DNA of 64,000 nucleotides from Amycolatopsis nivea (GTDB taxonomy: Bacteria; Actinomycetota; Actinomycetes; Mycobacteriales; Pseudonocardiaceae), in the NCBI RefSeq assembly GCF_004522235.1, contig NZ_SDLT01000012.1:62001-126000 (forward strand), given 5' to 3'. Positions 19,597-27,791 of the stretch are shown piece by piece. Made by a program: the position numbers and the translations under genes. Below the pieces are notes generated by a model. That model saw only the letters and a list, made by a program, of their open reading frames with translations. It was not told the DNA's origin and made no database searches. Every line of letters begins with the position of its first letter. Positions within the stretch are counted from its first letter, which is position 1.

Positions 19597-19712
19597 TTCG
19601 TGAGGGCCACCCTCATTGACTCTGATTCCCCCAGGGTTCCCCTCACGACCCGCCCCTCCGTCCGTGAGGGGCTCCTTCACGGACTTGGATTCCCTCAAGG
19701 AGCCCTTCACGG
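19597..19712. repeat. Two degraded GTGAGGG/GTGAAGG palindromic elements
   Basis: The first (about 19597-19650) carries GTGAGGGCCACCCTCA as at 4013-4045. The second has 16-base arms (19662-19677, 19697-19712) with one G-U-type mismatch; its right half GATTCCCTCAAGGAG matches the right arm of the 3889-3945 palindrome with one change. Confidence 0.7.
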
Positions 19713-19749
19713 CCCGCCTCGCAGCTGCCTCGCAGCTGCCCAATGCCGC

Positions 19750-19966
19750 CCCAATGCCGCATTGGGTGCATGGGACGCAACGAACGCCACATTGGGTGCG
19801 TCAGACGCACCCAACGCCACTTTGGGGCGCAAGCCCCAATCCCCACCAGCTCAATCGCACCTGCCGCCGGAACGCACCCAACGCCACATTGGGTGCATCC
19901 CACGCACCGAACGCCACTTTGGGTGCATCTGACGCACCCAATGCCACATTGGGGCGCTAGCCCCAA
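19750..19966. repeat. Two triplets of a 30-bp inverted-repeat unit
   Basis: Units begin at 19750, 19780, 19810 and again at 19877, 19907, 19937. Each centres on CCCAA-cgccaca-TTGGG or a close variant, able to form a short hairpin. The third unit of each triplet ends in GGGGCGC and AGCCCCAA, so the whole 127-base block has been duplicated. Confidence 0.8.
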
Positions 19967-20091
19967 ACCGCGAACCCCAGCCGCACCGGCGCACCCAACC
20001 ATCGAGGCACCCAGCCCCTCTACCGCAGCCGATGCACTCAACGAGCGAGGCACCCAGCCCCTCCCGCGCACCCCGATACGAAGCCTCCCTG

Positions 20092-20148
20092 CGGTTCGGG
20101 GGTGCTTGTCAAGGCATCTTTCCCGCCTTGACAAGCACCCCCGAACCG
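20092..20148 (-). terminator. 24-bp perfect hairpin downstream of pepN
   Basis: Arms 20092-20115 and 20125-20148 are exactly complementary with a nine-base loop. It stands about 70 bases past the pepN stop and is the likely transcription end, though its size suggests a palindromic repeat element recruited to that role. Confidence 0.6.
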
Positions 20149-20216
20149 TCAGCACAATCAAGCTTCGGGGTGCCCCACGCAACCACAAGCCGATGTCGCC
20201 GCCAGGCGACGAGAAG

Positions 20217-22784
20217 TCAGACCTGACTGTCAAAATCCCGAGCAGCCAACGCCCGGACAATCCCAGCCCGCCCCTCGGAAACCAGCCGCCGCAACGCAGC
20301 CGGATGATCCCCTGCAAGCCACTCATCCGAAGCATTCACCGTCGCAGGCTCAACCGCCCAAGACGGATACAACCCAATCGCGGTCGGCTGAGCCCGCTCA
20401 CTAGACCGCCGAGCCCAGACATCGTCAATAACCTCGAAATACCGCTCAATATAATCCCCGAGCAAATGCTTCTGCCCAGGATGCGAGAACCCGGAAATCA
20501 ACGCGTCAGAAACCGCATTAGGAATCTCGTCGTCGTAAATAGCCCGCTGCCAAGTATCCGCCTTCGCCTCAGCAGTAGGCTGCAACGCCCGAGACCGCTC
20601 AGCATGCCGCCGCCCAGCCGCAGTGTCGTCCCGCGCCTGCTCGGCATTGATCTCGTCCGCACCAGCCTTGCCGTGCGCCACCAGCGCCTGCAGCAACCGC
20701 CACCGCAAATCGGTGTCGACAGTGAGACCCGGCAACGGCGCGGACCCGTCCAGCCACCCGGCGATCTCCGTCAGCATGTCCTCGCTCAACACCCCGCCGG
20801 CCAGCGAGTTCACAAACGCCAGCTGATGGTCCGACCCAGCCTCCGCGGTCCGGGCCAGCTCCAGCAACCGGCCGCTGAACGCAGGCCAGCCCTCCGCCGC
20901 GGCCCACTTCTGGTCCGCATAAGAGTTGAGCGCCGTCTGCGCCTGCAGCAGCAACCGCTGCACGACCCCGACCTCGCTCTCGGCGTGAATCCCGCGCGCC
21001 ACGAGCGTCACGAAGTCGCGAGCCTTCAGTTCGGCCTCGCGCGTCATCTCCCACGCGGCCGACCAGCACAGCGTGCGCGGCAGCGATTCGGTGATGTCGC
21101 CGATCCGGTCGATCAGCGTGGTCAGCGACGCCGGGTCGAGCCGCATCCGGCAGTAGGTCAGGTCGTCGTCGTTGACCAGCACGAGCTTGCCCGCGGCCTG
21201 GCCGACCAGGTCCGGCACCTCGGTGCGCTCGCCGGTGACGTCCAGCTCGACGCGGCGGGTGCGGACGATCTTGCCGTCGCTGTCCTCGTCGTACACGCCG
21301 ACCGCGACGCGGTGCGTGCGCAGTTCGCCGGCGCCCGGCTTCGCGCCGGTCTGCACGACGGCGAACGACGCGAAGGTGCCGTCGGGCGCGATCTCGTAGC
21401 GCGGGCTGAGCGAGTTGAGGCCGGTGGTCTCCAGCCATTCCGCGCTCCACCACGACAGGTCGCGGCCGGACGCTTCCTCCAGCGCCGCCAGCAGGTCGGC
21501 GAGCGTGGCGTTGCCCCACGCGTGCTTGCCGAAGTACACCTTGAGGCCGTCGAGGAAGTGCTCGATGCCCACGTAGGACACCAGCTGCTTCAGCACGCTC
21601 GCGCCCTTGGCGTAGGTGATGCCGTCGAAGTTGACCTCGACCGCGTGCAGGTCGACGATGTCGGCCGCGATCGGGTGCGTCGAGGGCAGCTGGTCCTGGC
21701 GGTAGGCCCAGGACTTCTCGATGTTCGCGAAGCTGGTCCAGGCGTTCTTGTACTCGGTCGCCTCGGCCTGGGCGAACACGCTCGCGAAGGTCGCGAACGA
21801 CTCGTTCAGCCACAGGTCGTCCCACCAGCGCATGGTGACCAGGTCGCCGAACCACATGTGCGCCATCTCGTGCAGCAGCGTCTCGGCGCGGCGCTCGTAG
21901 GCGTAGCGGGTGACGCGGCTGCGGAAGACGTAGTCCTCGAGGAAGGTGACCGCGCCGGCGTTTTCCATCGCGCCCGCGTTGAACTCCGGCACGAACAGCT
22001 GGTCGTACTTGGAGAACGGGTACGGGGTGCCGAATTTCTCGTGGTAGAAGGCGAAACCCTGTTTGGTTTCGACGAACAGCCGCTCGGCGTCCATGTGCTC
22101 GGCGAGCGACGCGCGGCAGTAGATGCCGAGCGGGATGGTGCGGTGCTCGTCGCGGAACTCGTCGGTCCACTCCGCGTACGGGCCGGCGACGAGCGCCACC
22201 AGATAGGTGGAAATGCGCTCGGATTCGGCGAACTGCGTGCGGCGCGCGCCGTCTTCGGTGTCCTCGGCGCTTTCGACGAGCGCGTTGGACACGACCTTCC
22301 AGTCGCGCGGGGCGTGCACCGCGAGCCGGTAGACGGACTTGAGGTCCGGCTGGTCGAAGCAGGCGAACATGCGCTTCGCGTCGGCGGTCTCGAACTGGGT
22401 GTAGAGGTAGACGCCGTCGTCGACCGGGTCGACGAACCGGTGCAGGCCCTCGCCGGTGTTCATGTAGCGGCAGTCCGCGGTGACGACGAGTTCGTTCTCC
22501 GCGGCAAGGCCGGGCAGCGCGATGCCCTTTTCCTCGGCGTAGCCGCTGACGTCGAGCTCAGTGCCGTTCAGCACGGCGGAGCGGACGCCTTCGGCGACGA
22601 GGTCGATCCACGACGCTTCGCCGGGACGGCTGCTGGAGAACCGCACCGTGGTGGTCGAGCGGAACGTCTTCTCCCCGGGACGGCCGCTGCCGTCGGTCAG
22701 GTCCAGCTCGATGTCGTAGGACGACACGTCCAGCAGGCCGGAGCGCTGCTTGGCTTCGTCACGCGTCAGGTTGGGGGCGGGCAC
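20217..22784 (-). CDS. pepN: Aminopeptidase N (M1 zinc metallopeptidase)
   Basis: An 855-residue cytosolic M1 aminopeptidase removing N-terminal residues from peptides. GAMEN (substrate exopeptidase motif, about 270-274), HEMAH (305-309) and the downstream Glu in WLNESFA give the complete zinc site; an ERAP1-like helical C-terminal domain follows. Start: GTG 22784 gives VPAPNLTRDEA, aligning with the MALPNLTRDQA start of the mycobacterial protein, and AGAGG is just ahead. The last 100-130 codons use clearly more A/T-ending codons than the rest. Confidence 0.95.
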   Translation of the reverse strand: MPAPNLTRDEAKQRSGLLDVSSYDIELDLTDGSGRPGEKTFRSTTTVRFSSSRPGEASWIDLVAEGVRSAVLNGTELDVSGYAEEKGIALPGLAAENELVVTADCRYMNTGEGLHRFVDPVDDGVYLYTQFETADAKRMFACFDQPDLKSVYRLAVHAPRDWKVVSNALVESAEDTEDGARRTQFAESERISTYLVALVAGPYAEWTDEFRDEHRTIPLGIYCRASLAEHMDAERLFVETKQGFAFYHEKFGTPYPFSKYDQLFVPEFNAGAMENAGAVTFLEDYVFRSRVTRYAYERRAETLLHEMAHMWFGDLVTMRWWDDLWLNESFATFASVFAQAEATEYKNAWTSFANIEKSWAYRQDQLPSTHPIAADIVDLHAVEVNFDGITYAKGASVLKQLVSYVGIEHFLDGLKVYFGKHAWGNATLADLLAALEEASGRDLSWWSAEWLETTGLNSLSPRYEIAPDGTFASFAVVQTGAKPGAGELRTHRVAVGVYDEDSDGKIVRTRRVELDVTGERTEVPDLVGQAAGKLVLVNDDDLTYCRMRLDPASLTTLIDRIGDITESLPRTLCWSAAWEMTREAELKARDFVTLVARGIHAESEVGVVQRLLLQAQTALNSYADQKWAAAEGWPAFSGRLLELARTAEAGSDHQLAFVNSLAGGVLSEDMLTEIAGWLDGSAPLPGLTVDTDLRWRLLQALVAHGKAGADEINAEQARDDTAAGRRHAERSRALQPTAEAKADTWQRAIYDDEIPNAVSDALISGFSHPGQKHLLGDYIERYFEVIDDVWARRSSERAQPTAIGLYPSWAVEPATVNASDEWLAGDHPAALRRLVSEGRAGIVRALAARDFDSQV

Positions 22785-22960
22785 GGGCACCTCTGGTCTT
22801 CGGATCCGGTGGGCACGACGTTCAGCATCCAATCATGACGGGCAGGGAAGGGGCGACCAGGGAACAATGCGGAGGGGCCGCCGCGTTGGCTCGCAGTGCG
22901 GGGGTTGGCCCCGTCCCCGGCGCGCGCCGGGGAGCAGCCTCGCCGAGGAGCCCGTGAAAA

Positions 22961-23581
22961 ATGACTGACTCGTCCCAGCCCACCACGGTGGACTTCTACT
23001 TCGACCCGATCTGCCCGTTCGCGTGGATCTCGTCGCGGTGGATCCTGGAAGTCGAGAAGCACCGCGAGCTGGACCTGACCTTCCGGGTGATGAGCCTGTC
23101 GGTGCTGAACGAAGGCCGCGAAGACCTGCCCGAGCGGTACAAGGAGCTGCTGAGCGAGGGCTGGGCTCCGGTCCGCGTCGCGACCGCGCTGGCGCAGACC
23201 CAGGGGCAGGAAGCCGTGCGCGACTTCTACACCGAGTTCGGCACCCGCTACCACAACCAGCACAACGAGGACCGCAAGCTCGTCATCAAGGAGGCGCTGG
23301 CCGCGATCGGCGCGCCCGCCGAACTCGCCGAGGCGGGCGAATCGACCGAATACGACGAGGCACTGCGCAAGAGCCACCACGAGGGCATGGACCCGGTCGG
23401 CATGGACGTCGGCACGCCGACCATCCACGTCAACGGGAGCGCGTTCTTCGGCCCGGTGCTGTCGTCGATCCCGCGCGGCGAGGACGCGCTGAAGGTGTTC
23501 GACGGCGCGGTCGCGCTGGCGAGCTACCCGGACTTCTTCGAGCTCAAGCGCACCCGGACCGGGGACCTGAACTTCGACTGA
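22961..23581 (+). CDS. DsbA-like mycothiol-dependent reductase (Rv2466c family)
   Basis: A 206-residue thioredoxin-fold protein with helical insertion. [28 protein letters not shown] and [24 protein letters not shown] match Rv2466c, which uses mycothiol to reduce disulfides and activates nitro prodrugs. The active site here reads CPFA; the mycobacterial protein has CPWC, so the second cysteine is absent and a monothiol mechanism would be needed. ATG 22961 is used; GAGGAG lies about 12 bases upstream. Neighbours pepN and rpiB are as in mycobacteria. Confidence 0.9.
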   Translation: MTDSSQPTTVDFYFDPICPFAWISSRWILEVEKHRELDLTFRVMSLSVLNEGREDLPERYKELLSEGWAPVRVATALAQTQGQEAVRDFYTEFGTRYHNQHNEDRKLVIKEALAAIGAPAELAEAGESTEYDEALRKSHHEGMDPVGMDVGTPTIHVNGSAFFGPVLSSIPRGEDALKVFDGAVALASYPDFFELKRTRTGDLNFD

Positions 23582-23592
23582 CGCGCGTTCGC

Positions 23593-23627
23593 GGGTGCTG
23601 GTCGCGTTTCTTCCGCGATCAGCACCC
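23593..23627. terminator. Bidirectional terminator hairpin
   Basis: Arms 23593-23606 and 23614-23627 (14 bp, one G-U-type mismatch) with a TTTCTTC loop lie between the converging reductase and MBL genes and overlap the last codons of the latter. Confidence 0.75.
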
Positions 23628-24407
23628 CAGCGCGGCCCTGGTGACGTCTTCGGGATACGGCGAGGTTTTCACCGCTTCCTCGATCGGCGTCTTGGCGGTC
23701 TTCAGCTCGTGCAGCCGCAGCAACCCGTCGCGATGCGTCCGGACGAACGCTTCGTCCACCGGGTCGCCGTGGCCGGGCACGACGACGCGCGGTTCGAGCG
23801 CGAGCAGCGCGTCCATTGCCGCGGCCCACGCGTCGAGTTGATCGTCCGGGCCGAACGAGTACGCGGTGAAGCCGTGCGGGCCGTGTTCCACGACGTCTCC
23901 GGCGAAGACGACATCCACGTCCGGCACGTGCACCAGCAGGTCGTGGTCAGTGTGCGCGACGCCGGGGTGCACGAGCGTGACGGTGCGGCCGCCGAGGTCG
24001 AGTTCGGCGCGGTCGGGTACCAGACGGTCCGGCGGCATGAGTCCGGTTCGTTCGATGGCGTCGGCGATCTCCGGCTTGCCTTCGTTGCGGTAGTGCGCGG
24101 CCCAGGTTTGCTTGTCAGCTTCGCCGTTTTTCAGCATGGCCTGCAGGCAGCCGGGGTGGGCCCAGACGTCGCAGGGCAGGAACGGCGTGGTGCCGAAGGC
24201 GTGGTCGAAATGCGCGTGCGTGTAGACGACCGACCACGGCAGTTCGGTCAGCTCGCGGACCGCGGCGGCGAATTCGGCGCCCTGGTCGACGTCGCCGCGG
24301 GTGTCGATCACCAGGCACTTCTCCTGGCCGAGCACTAGGCCGGTCGTGAGGTCCAGTTCGTCGTACCGGCGGGCGAAAACCCGGTCGGCCACCTCGGTCC
24401 AGCTCAT
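23619..24407 (-). CDS. MBL-fold metallo-hydrolase
   Basis: A 262-residue metallo-beta-lactamase-fold enzyme. Metal-binding motifs are HAHFDH, the later His in HPGVAHTDHD, Asp in VFAGDVV and His in VPGHGDPVD, so a binuclear site is intact. No signal peptide. Its start overlaps the stop of the ComB-like gene by four bases, so the two are co-translated. The substrate cannot be determined; quinoprotein-type and hydroxyacylglutathione-hydrolase-type relatives are both possible. Confidence 0.85.
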   Translation of the reverse strand: MSWTEVADRVFARRYDELDLTTGLVLGQEKCLVIDTRGDVDQGAEFAAAVRELTELPWSVVYTHAHFDHAFGTTPFLPCDVWAHPGCLQAMLKNGEADKQTWAAHYRNEGKPEIADAIERTGLMPPDRLVPDRAELDLGGRTVTLVHPGVAHTDHDLLVHVPDVDVVFAGDVVEHGPHGFTAYSFGPDDQLDAWAAAMDALLALEPRVVVPGHGDPVDEAFVRTHRDGLLRLHELKTAKTPIEEAVKTSPYPEDVTRAALGC

Positions 24408-25141
24408 TGCCCCTCCAGGATTCCGCGCGACAGCCTCGCCACGCTAGCGCTGACGTCCTGCTGCGCGGCGAGAACGACGTCGTTTCCGTGGCCGGTCGCG
24501 GCGAGTTCCCGGCCGGAGGTGCAGGTGCGCAGCGCTGTCGGAACATCGGTGGCCGCGTAGGCGGCCGCGGCGAGCGCGGCTTCGGCGGACCACGAGCCGG
24601 GCAGCGCGCTGACGATCGCACCCGCGCCCAGCTGGTCCTCGACGCACGGCCGCAGGGGACCGAATTCCGCGCCTTCTCCGAACATGTCGACGCCCCAGCG
24701 TTCCCCGGCGGGAATGACGCCGATCGGCCGTCCGTCGGCGATTTCCCTGGCTTCCGCCGCGGTCGCCGACGCATTCCGCAGGCAACCGGCCAATACGTGC
24801 GCGCCGGTTTTCGCCGCGGCCGCGCAGAGCGTCGCACCATTGGGGGAGGGGAGGGCGAGCAGCGTGCCGGACGGGATCTCCGTCACAGAAGACGGCCGGA
24901 GCGTCCATTCCTCGTCGCCCGCGACCACCGCTCCCGCTCCGCGCGCCTCGGCGATCCCGCGTTCGTCGCGCCACCGCACCGGAAGCACGCGGCCGCCGCG
25001 ACCGACGACGAGATCCGTTGTGGTGCTGAAGGAAAGCACGTCGACGATGATCAGCACGGCGCATTCCGGGCCGAGGATTTCGACGCCTTCGCCGCCCCAT
25101 TCGAGTCGCACGTCCGTGCCGTGCTGCGCTGCGATGTCCAC
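24404..25141 (-). CDS. 2-phosphosulfolactate phosphatase (ComB) family protein
   Basis: A 245-residue protein with the ComB-family motifs IIVDVLSFSTTTDLVVGRG, LPSPNGATL, GCLRNASATA and the acidic C-terminal half. ComB removes phosphate from 2-phosphosulfolactate in coenzyme M synthesis, a pathway not expected in this organism, so the true substrate here is open. The GTG start at 25141 lies 44 bases from the divergent rpiB start. It overlaps the MBL gene, suggesting a two-step hydrolytic unit. Confidence 0.8.
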   Translation of the reverse strand: MDIAAQHGTDVRLEWGGEGVEILGPECAVLIIVDVLSFSTTTDLVVGRGGRVLPVRWRDERGIAEARGAGAVVAGDEEWTLRPSSVTEIPSGTLLALPSPNGATLCAAAAKTGAHVLAGCLRNASATAAEAREIADGRPIGVIPAGERWGVDMFGEGAEFGPLRPCVEDQLGAGAIVSALPGSWSAEAALAAAAYAATDVPTALRTCTSGRELAATGHGNDVVLAAQQDVSASVARLSRGILEGQ

Positions 25142-25185
25142 CCCCGGAGCATGCCGGGTCGGCGGCGAGATGGCACACTCCCGCT

Positions 25186-25659
25186 GTGCGTGTCTACTTG
25201 GGATCCGACCATGCCGGTTTCGAGCTGAAGAACCACCTTGTCCGCCACCTCGGCGAACAGGGGCACGAGGTGACCGACATCGGTCCGTTCGTCTACGACG
25301 CGGCCGACGACTACCCGGCGTTCTGCGTCGAAACCGCGCGCCGCGTGGCCGCCGACGAGGGCAGCCTCGGGATCGTCATCGGCGGGTCCGGCAACGGCGA
25401 GCAGATCGCCGCGAACAAGGTGCAGGGCATCCGCGCCGGGCTCGGCTGGAGCGTCGAAACCGCGCAGCTGACCCGGCAGCACAACCACGCCCAGGTGCTG
25501 GGCGTCGGCGCCCGGATGCACACCGAGGAGCAGGCGACCGAGATCGTCGACGCGTTCCTCGCCACGCCGGTGGACCCGGCCGAGCGCCACACGCGGCGCG
25601 TGCAGCAGCTGCTCGACTACGAGCGCACCGGCACCCCGCCCGCCCTGCCGGAGGCCTGA
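25186..25659 (+). CDS. rpiB: Ribose-5-phosphate isomerase B
   Basis: A 157-residue RpiB interconverting ribose-5-phosphate and ribulose-5-phosphate. SDHAGFELK at the N-terminus and GGSGNGEQIAANK are diagnostic; the actinobacterial form has Ser where E. coli has the catalytic Cys and uses a Glu instead, as in M. tuberculosis Rv2465c. GTG 25186 has little upstream ribosome site and may be leaderless. The stop shares a base with the start of the glycosylase gene. Confidence 0.95.
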   Translation: MRVYLGSDHAGFELKNHLVRHLGEQGHEVTDIGPFVYDAADDYPAFCVETARRVAADEGSLGIVIGGSGNGEQIAANKVQGIRAGLGWSVETAQLTRQHNHAQVLGVGARMHTEEQATEIVDAFLATPVDPAERHTRRVQQLLDYERTGTPPALPEA

Positions 25660-26468
25660 TGCCCGAGGGGCACACGCTCCATCGGCTGGCCCGTCTCCAC
25701 AAACGCCGCTACGCAGGCGGACCGGTCGCGGTCAGCAGTCCGCAGGGTCGGTTCGCCGCGGAGGCGGAGAAACTCGACGGGCAGGTGCTCGTTTCCGCTG
25801 AGGCGTACGGGAAACATCTGTTCCACGACTACGGTCCGGCGGGGACAGTCCATGTCCACTTAGGTCTGTACGGCACCTTCGGCGAAGCGCCGCTGCCGGA
25901 GACCGAGCCGGTCGGCCAGGTGCGGATGCGGCTCGTCGGCCGCACCCACTGGACCGATCTGCGCGGACCGACCCGGTGCGAACTGCTGGATCCGGCGCAG
26001 GTCGACGCGATCAAGGCCCGCCTCGGCCCGGACCCGCTGCGCCGCGACGCGAAGCCGGATCGCGCGTGGGAGCGGATTTCGCGCTCGCGGACGACGATCG
26101 CCGCGTTGCTGATGGATCAGGCTGTGCTGGCCGGGGTCGGGAACGTTTACCGCGCGGAAGTGCTGTTCCGGCACGGGATTTCGCCGATGGTCCCCGGTCG
26201 GTCGCTGGACCGCGCGCTGTGGGACGACATGTGGGCGGACCTGGTGACGCTGATGCGCGCCGGGGTCCGGGTCGGCCGGATCGACACGGTCGCGCCCGAG
26301 CATTTGCCCGCGGCGATGGGACGCGCCCCCCGCGAGGATCGGCACGGGGGCGAGGTTTACGTGTACCGGCGGGCCGGGATGCCGTGTTTGATTTGCGGGA
26401 CGCCGGTGGCGCAGAAGGAATTGGCGGCGCGGAATCTTTATTGGTGTCCGACCTGTCAGCCTGCGTGA
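25659..26468 (+). CDS. nei: Fpg/Nei family DNA glycosylase-AP lyase
   Basis: A 269-residue base-excision repair enzyme. After Met, Pro2-Glu3 (MPEGHT) provide the catalytic amine and acid; the helix-two-turn-helix contains DQAVLAGVGNVYRAEVLF; the C-terminus carries a four-cysteine zinc finger (CLICG and CPTC). The start MPEGHTL fits endonuclease VIII rather than Fpg (MPELPEV). It is co-transcribed with rpiB, as in Rv2465c-Rv2464c. Confidence 0.92.
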   Translation: MPEGHTLHRLARLHKRRYAGGPVAVSSPQGRFAAEAEKLDGQVLVSAEAYGKHLFHDYGPAGTVHVHLGLYGTFGEAPLPETEPVGQVRMRLVGRTHWTDLRGPTRCELLDPAQVDAIKARLGPDPLRRDAKPDRAWERISRSRTTIAALLMDQAVLAGVGNVYRAEVLFRHGISPMVPGRSLDRALWDDMWADLVTLMRAGVRVGRIDTVAPEHLPAAMGRAPREDRHGGEVYVYRRAGMPCLICGTPVAQKELAARNLYWCPTCQPA

Positions 26469-26522
26469 GTTCGGCGGTTCGAAGCGAGAGCAGCTCTCGT
26501 GTTTCTGCCCGCTTAGTGTTCG

Positions 26523-26759
26523 TCAACGCTCGATCGAGCGCAGGGCTTCCTGCGGTGTGCGGCCGGTCGCCTCTGCGAGGGCGGTGACCGCTCTCGCAGC
26601 CAGTGCGACCAGATACAGCGCCGCTCGCAACGCGTCCTGGCGGACGGCGGCGTCGGTGAGGTTGTAGGTATCCGCGTCCTCGTCGGCGAGGTAGGCCGCC
26701 ACGGCGTCCACCGTGGTCCGGTGCAGGTTCGACTGCTTCTTCCGTTCGCTGTCGGGCAT
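26523..26759 (-). CDS. Small hypothetical helical protein, 78 residues
   Basis: An acidic, Ala-rich, all-helical small protein starting MPDSERKKQSNLHRTTVDAV from ATG 26759, with AGGAGG 11 bases upstream; a TTG at 26789 would extend it by ten residues but overlaps the terminator of the upstream gene. Mid-region YNLTDAAVRQDALRAALYL looks like a conserved block. No function known. Confidence 0.6.
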   Translation of the reverse strand: MPDSERKKQSNLHRTTVDAVAAYLADEDADTYNLTDAAVRQDALRAALYLVALAARAVTALAEATGRTPQEALRSIER

Positions 26760-26787
26760 CCGGCCAGTTTCCTCCTGCGGGAACGAC

Positions 26788-26821
26788 AAAGGCCCCGCGG
26801 CACGTCTGCCACGGGGCCTTT
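26788..26821 (-). terminator. Terminator between DUF1542 gene and small gene
   Basis: AAAGGCCCCG and CGGGGCCTTT arms of 15 bp with one mismatch flank a short loop, 16 bases past the stop at 26837; read on the minus strand the stem closes with a T-run. Confidence 0.85.
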
Positions 26822-26836
26822 CACCGGAGTCACCGG

Positions 26837-27649
26837 TCAGAAGTCGAAGCCTCCGCCGTCAAACCCGCCGCCATCGAAGCCGCCTCCGTCGAAACCTCCG
26901 CCGAAGTCCTGGCTTCCGTCGAATCCGCCGCCGTCAAAGCCCCCGCCGTCGAAGCCGCCGTCCGCTCCGTCCATGCCGCCGGCGTCCAGGGCGTCCGCCT
27001 GGCCCGCGTCGTAGCCGGATTCCCAGGCCGACGCGCTGGCGATGCCGCTCATGCCGGAGAACATGGCGCTGAACAGGAACATCGAGCCGAGGCCCCACGC
27101 GCCCGCCACGAGCGCGGGCTTCCACCACGGCTCGCTGTACCAGCCTTGCGGCACCGGGCGTCCCGCGACGCGGCCGCCGGGGTAGTAGTACGGCGTGTCC
27201 TGGCCGGGGTCGGGCGAGGCGGCGTAGCGCTGGCCCTCGACGTCCACCTCGCGGTGTTCGGTGACCTTGCCCGCGCGTTCGCGTTCGGCCTCGTCCGGCA
27301 GCGCCGGGCCGGGGTCCATGCCCATCGCCACGCGCGCGGCGCGCACGTAGTACAGGCCCTCGACGGCGGTTTCCTTCACCAGCCGGGCCTGTTCGACCGT
27401 CTTGGCCTGCTCCAGCTGCGAACCGGCGGCGTTGTAGCGCTCGCTCGCGTCGGCCATCGCCTGCTGGGAGGCGGTGTCGGTGCCGGTGATGTTGAGGACC
27501 TGGCCGCCGAGGCGTTCGACGAGGCGGCGCGCGTCGGCCTTGGCGTCCTCGAGCTGGCTCTGCTTGGCCGCGGCCTGCTTCCTGGCCAGGTACAACCCGC
27601 CTCCGACGATGACGACGACCAGCACGATCAGGAGGATCGCGGTGCCCAT
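26837..27649 (-). CDS. DUF1542-type membrane protein with FDGGG-repeat tail
   Basis: A 270-residue protein with an N-terminal transmembrane helix (ILLIVLVVVIVGGGLYLA), a helical coiled region with QLEDAKADARRLVERLGGQ and a helical SQQAMADASERYNAAGSQL segment, a second hydrophobic segment (ALVAGAWGLGSMFLFSAMF, about 180-200) and a C-terminal tail of repeated GGGFDGGGFDGG units ending FDF. The family is common in actinobacteria and its role unknown. The Phe-Asp-Gly tail is low-complexity and could promote phase separation or adhesion. It is a single-gene unit bounded by a terminator. Confidence 0.75.
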   Translation of the reverse strand: MGTAILLIVLVVVIVGGGLYLARKQAAAKQSQLEDAKADARRLVERLGGQVLNITGTDTASQQAMADASERYNAAGSQLEQAKTVEQARLVKETAVEGLYYVRAARVAMGMDPGPALPDEAERERAGKVTEHREVDVEGQRYAASPDPGQDTPYYYPGGRVAGRPVPQGWYSEPWWKPALVAGAWGLGSMFLFSAMFSGMSGIASASAWESGYDAGQADALDAGGMDGADGGFDGGGFDGGGFDGSQDFGGGFDGGGFDGGGFDGGGFDF

Positions 27650-27768
27650 GGGTCACTCCGTGTCTCGATCTGACGCGACGGCCGGGCAGCCGTCCCTGAA
27701 ACGGACAACGCGGACCGTGCGCGGAGAGTTCCCGGCGGCGCCGCCGATCGGGCGGTGGCCGACAAAAC

Positions 27769-27782
27769 TAGAACACGTTATA
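27769..27782 (+). promoter_or_regulatory. KstR-type operator upstream of LLM oxidoreductase
   Basis: TAGAACACGTTATA matches TNNAACNNGTTNNA, the published consensus of the cholesterol-catabolism repressor KstR of mycobacteria, at every fixed position. It ends ten bases before ATG 27792, within an 18-base imperfect palindrome (ACTA...TAGT). Binding there would block transcription of the two genes downstream. Confidence 0.65.
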
Positions 27783-27791
27783 GTCCGCGGC

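Larger units (their letters stand above)
19524..20216. other. Repeat-rich intergenic region between converging DUF5130 and pepN genes
   Basis: About 690 bases with no credible gene: a terminator at 19537-19570, damaged palindromes at 19597-19712, two sets of three 30-base inverted-repeat units at 19750-19966, and a 24-bp-stem hairpin at 20092-20148. From about 19740 onward base composition is visibly less G+C-rich than the surroundings, and this continues into the 3' end of pepN. Confidence 0.75.

Noticed and set aside
19750..19966. CRISPR-like array
   Set aside because: No unique 30-40 base spacers between units, units are contiguous, no cas genes.
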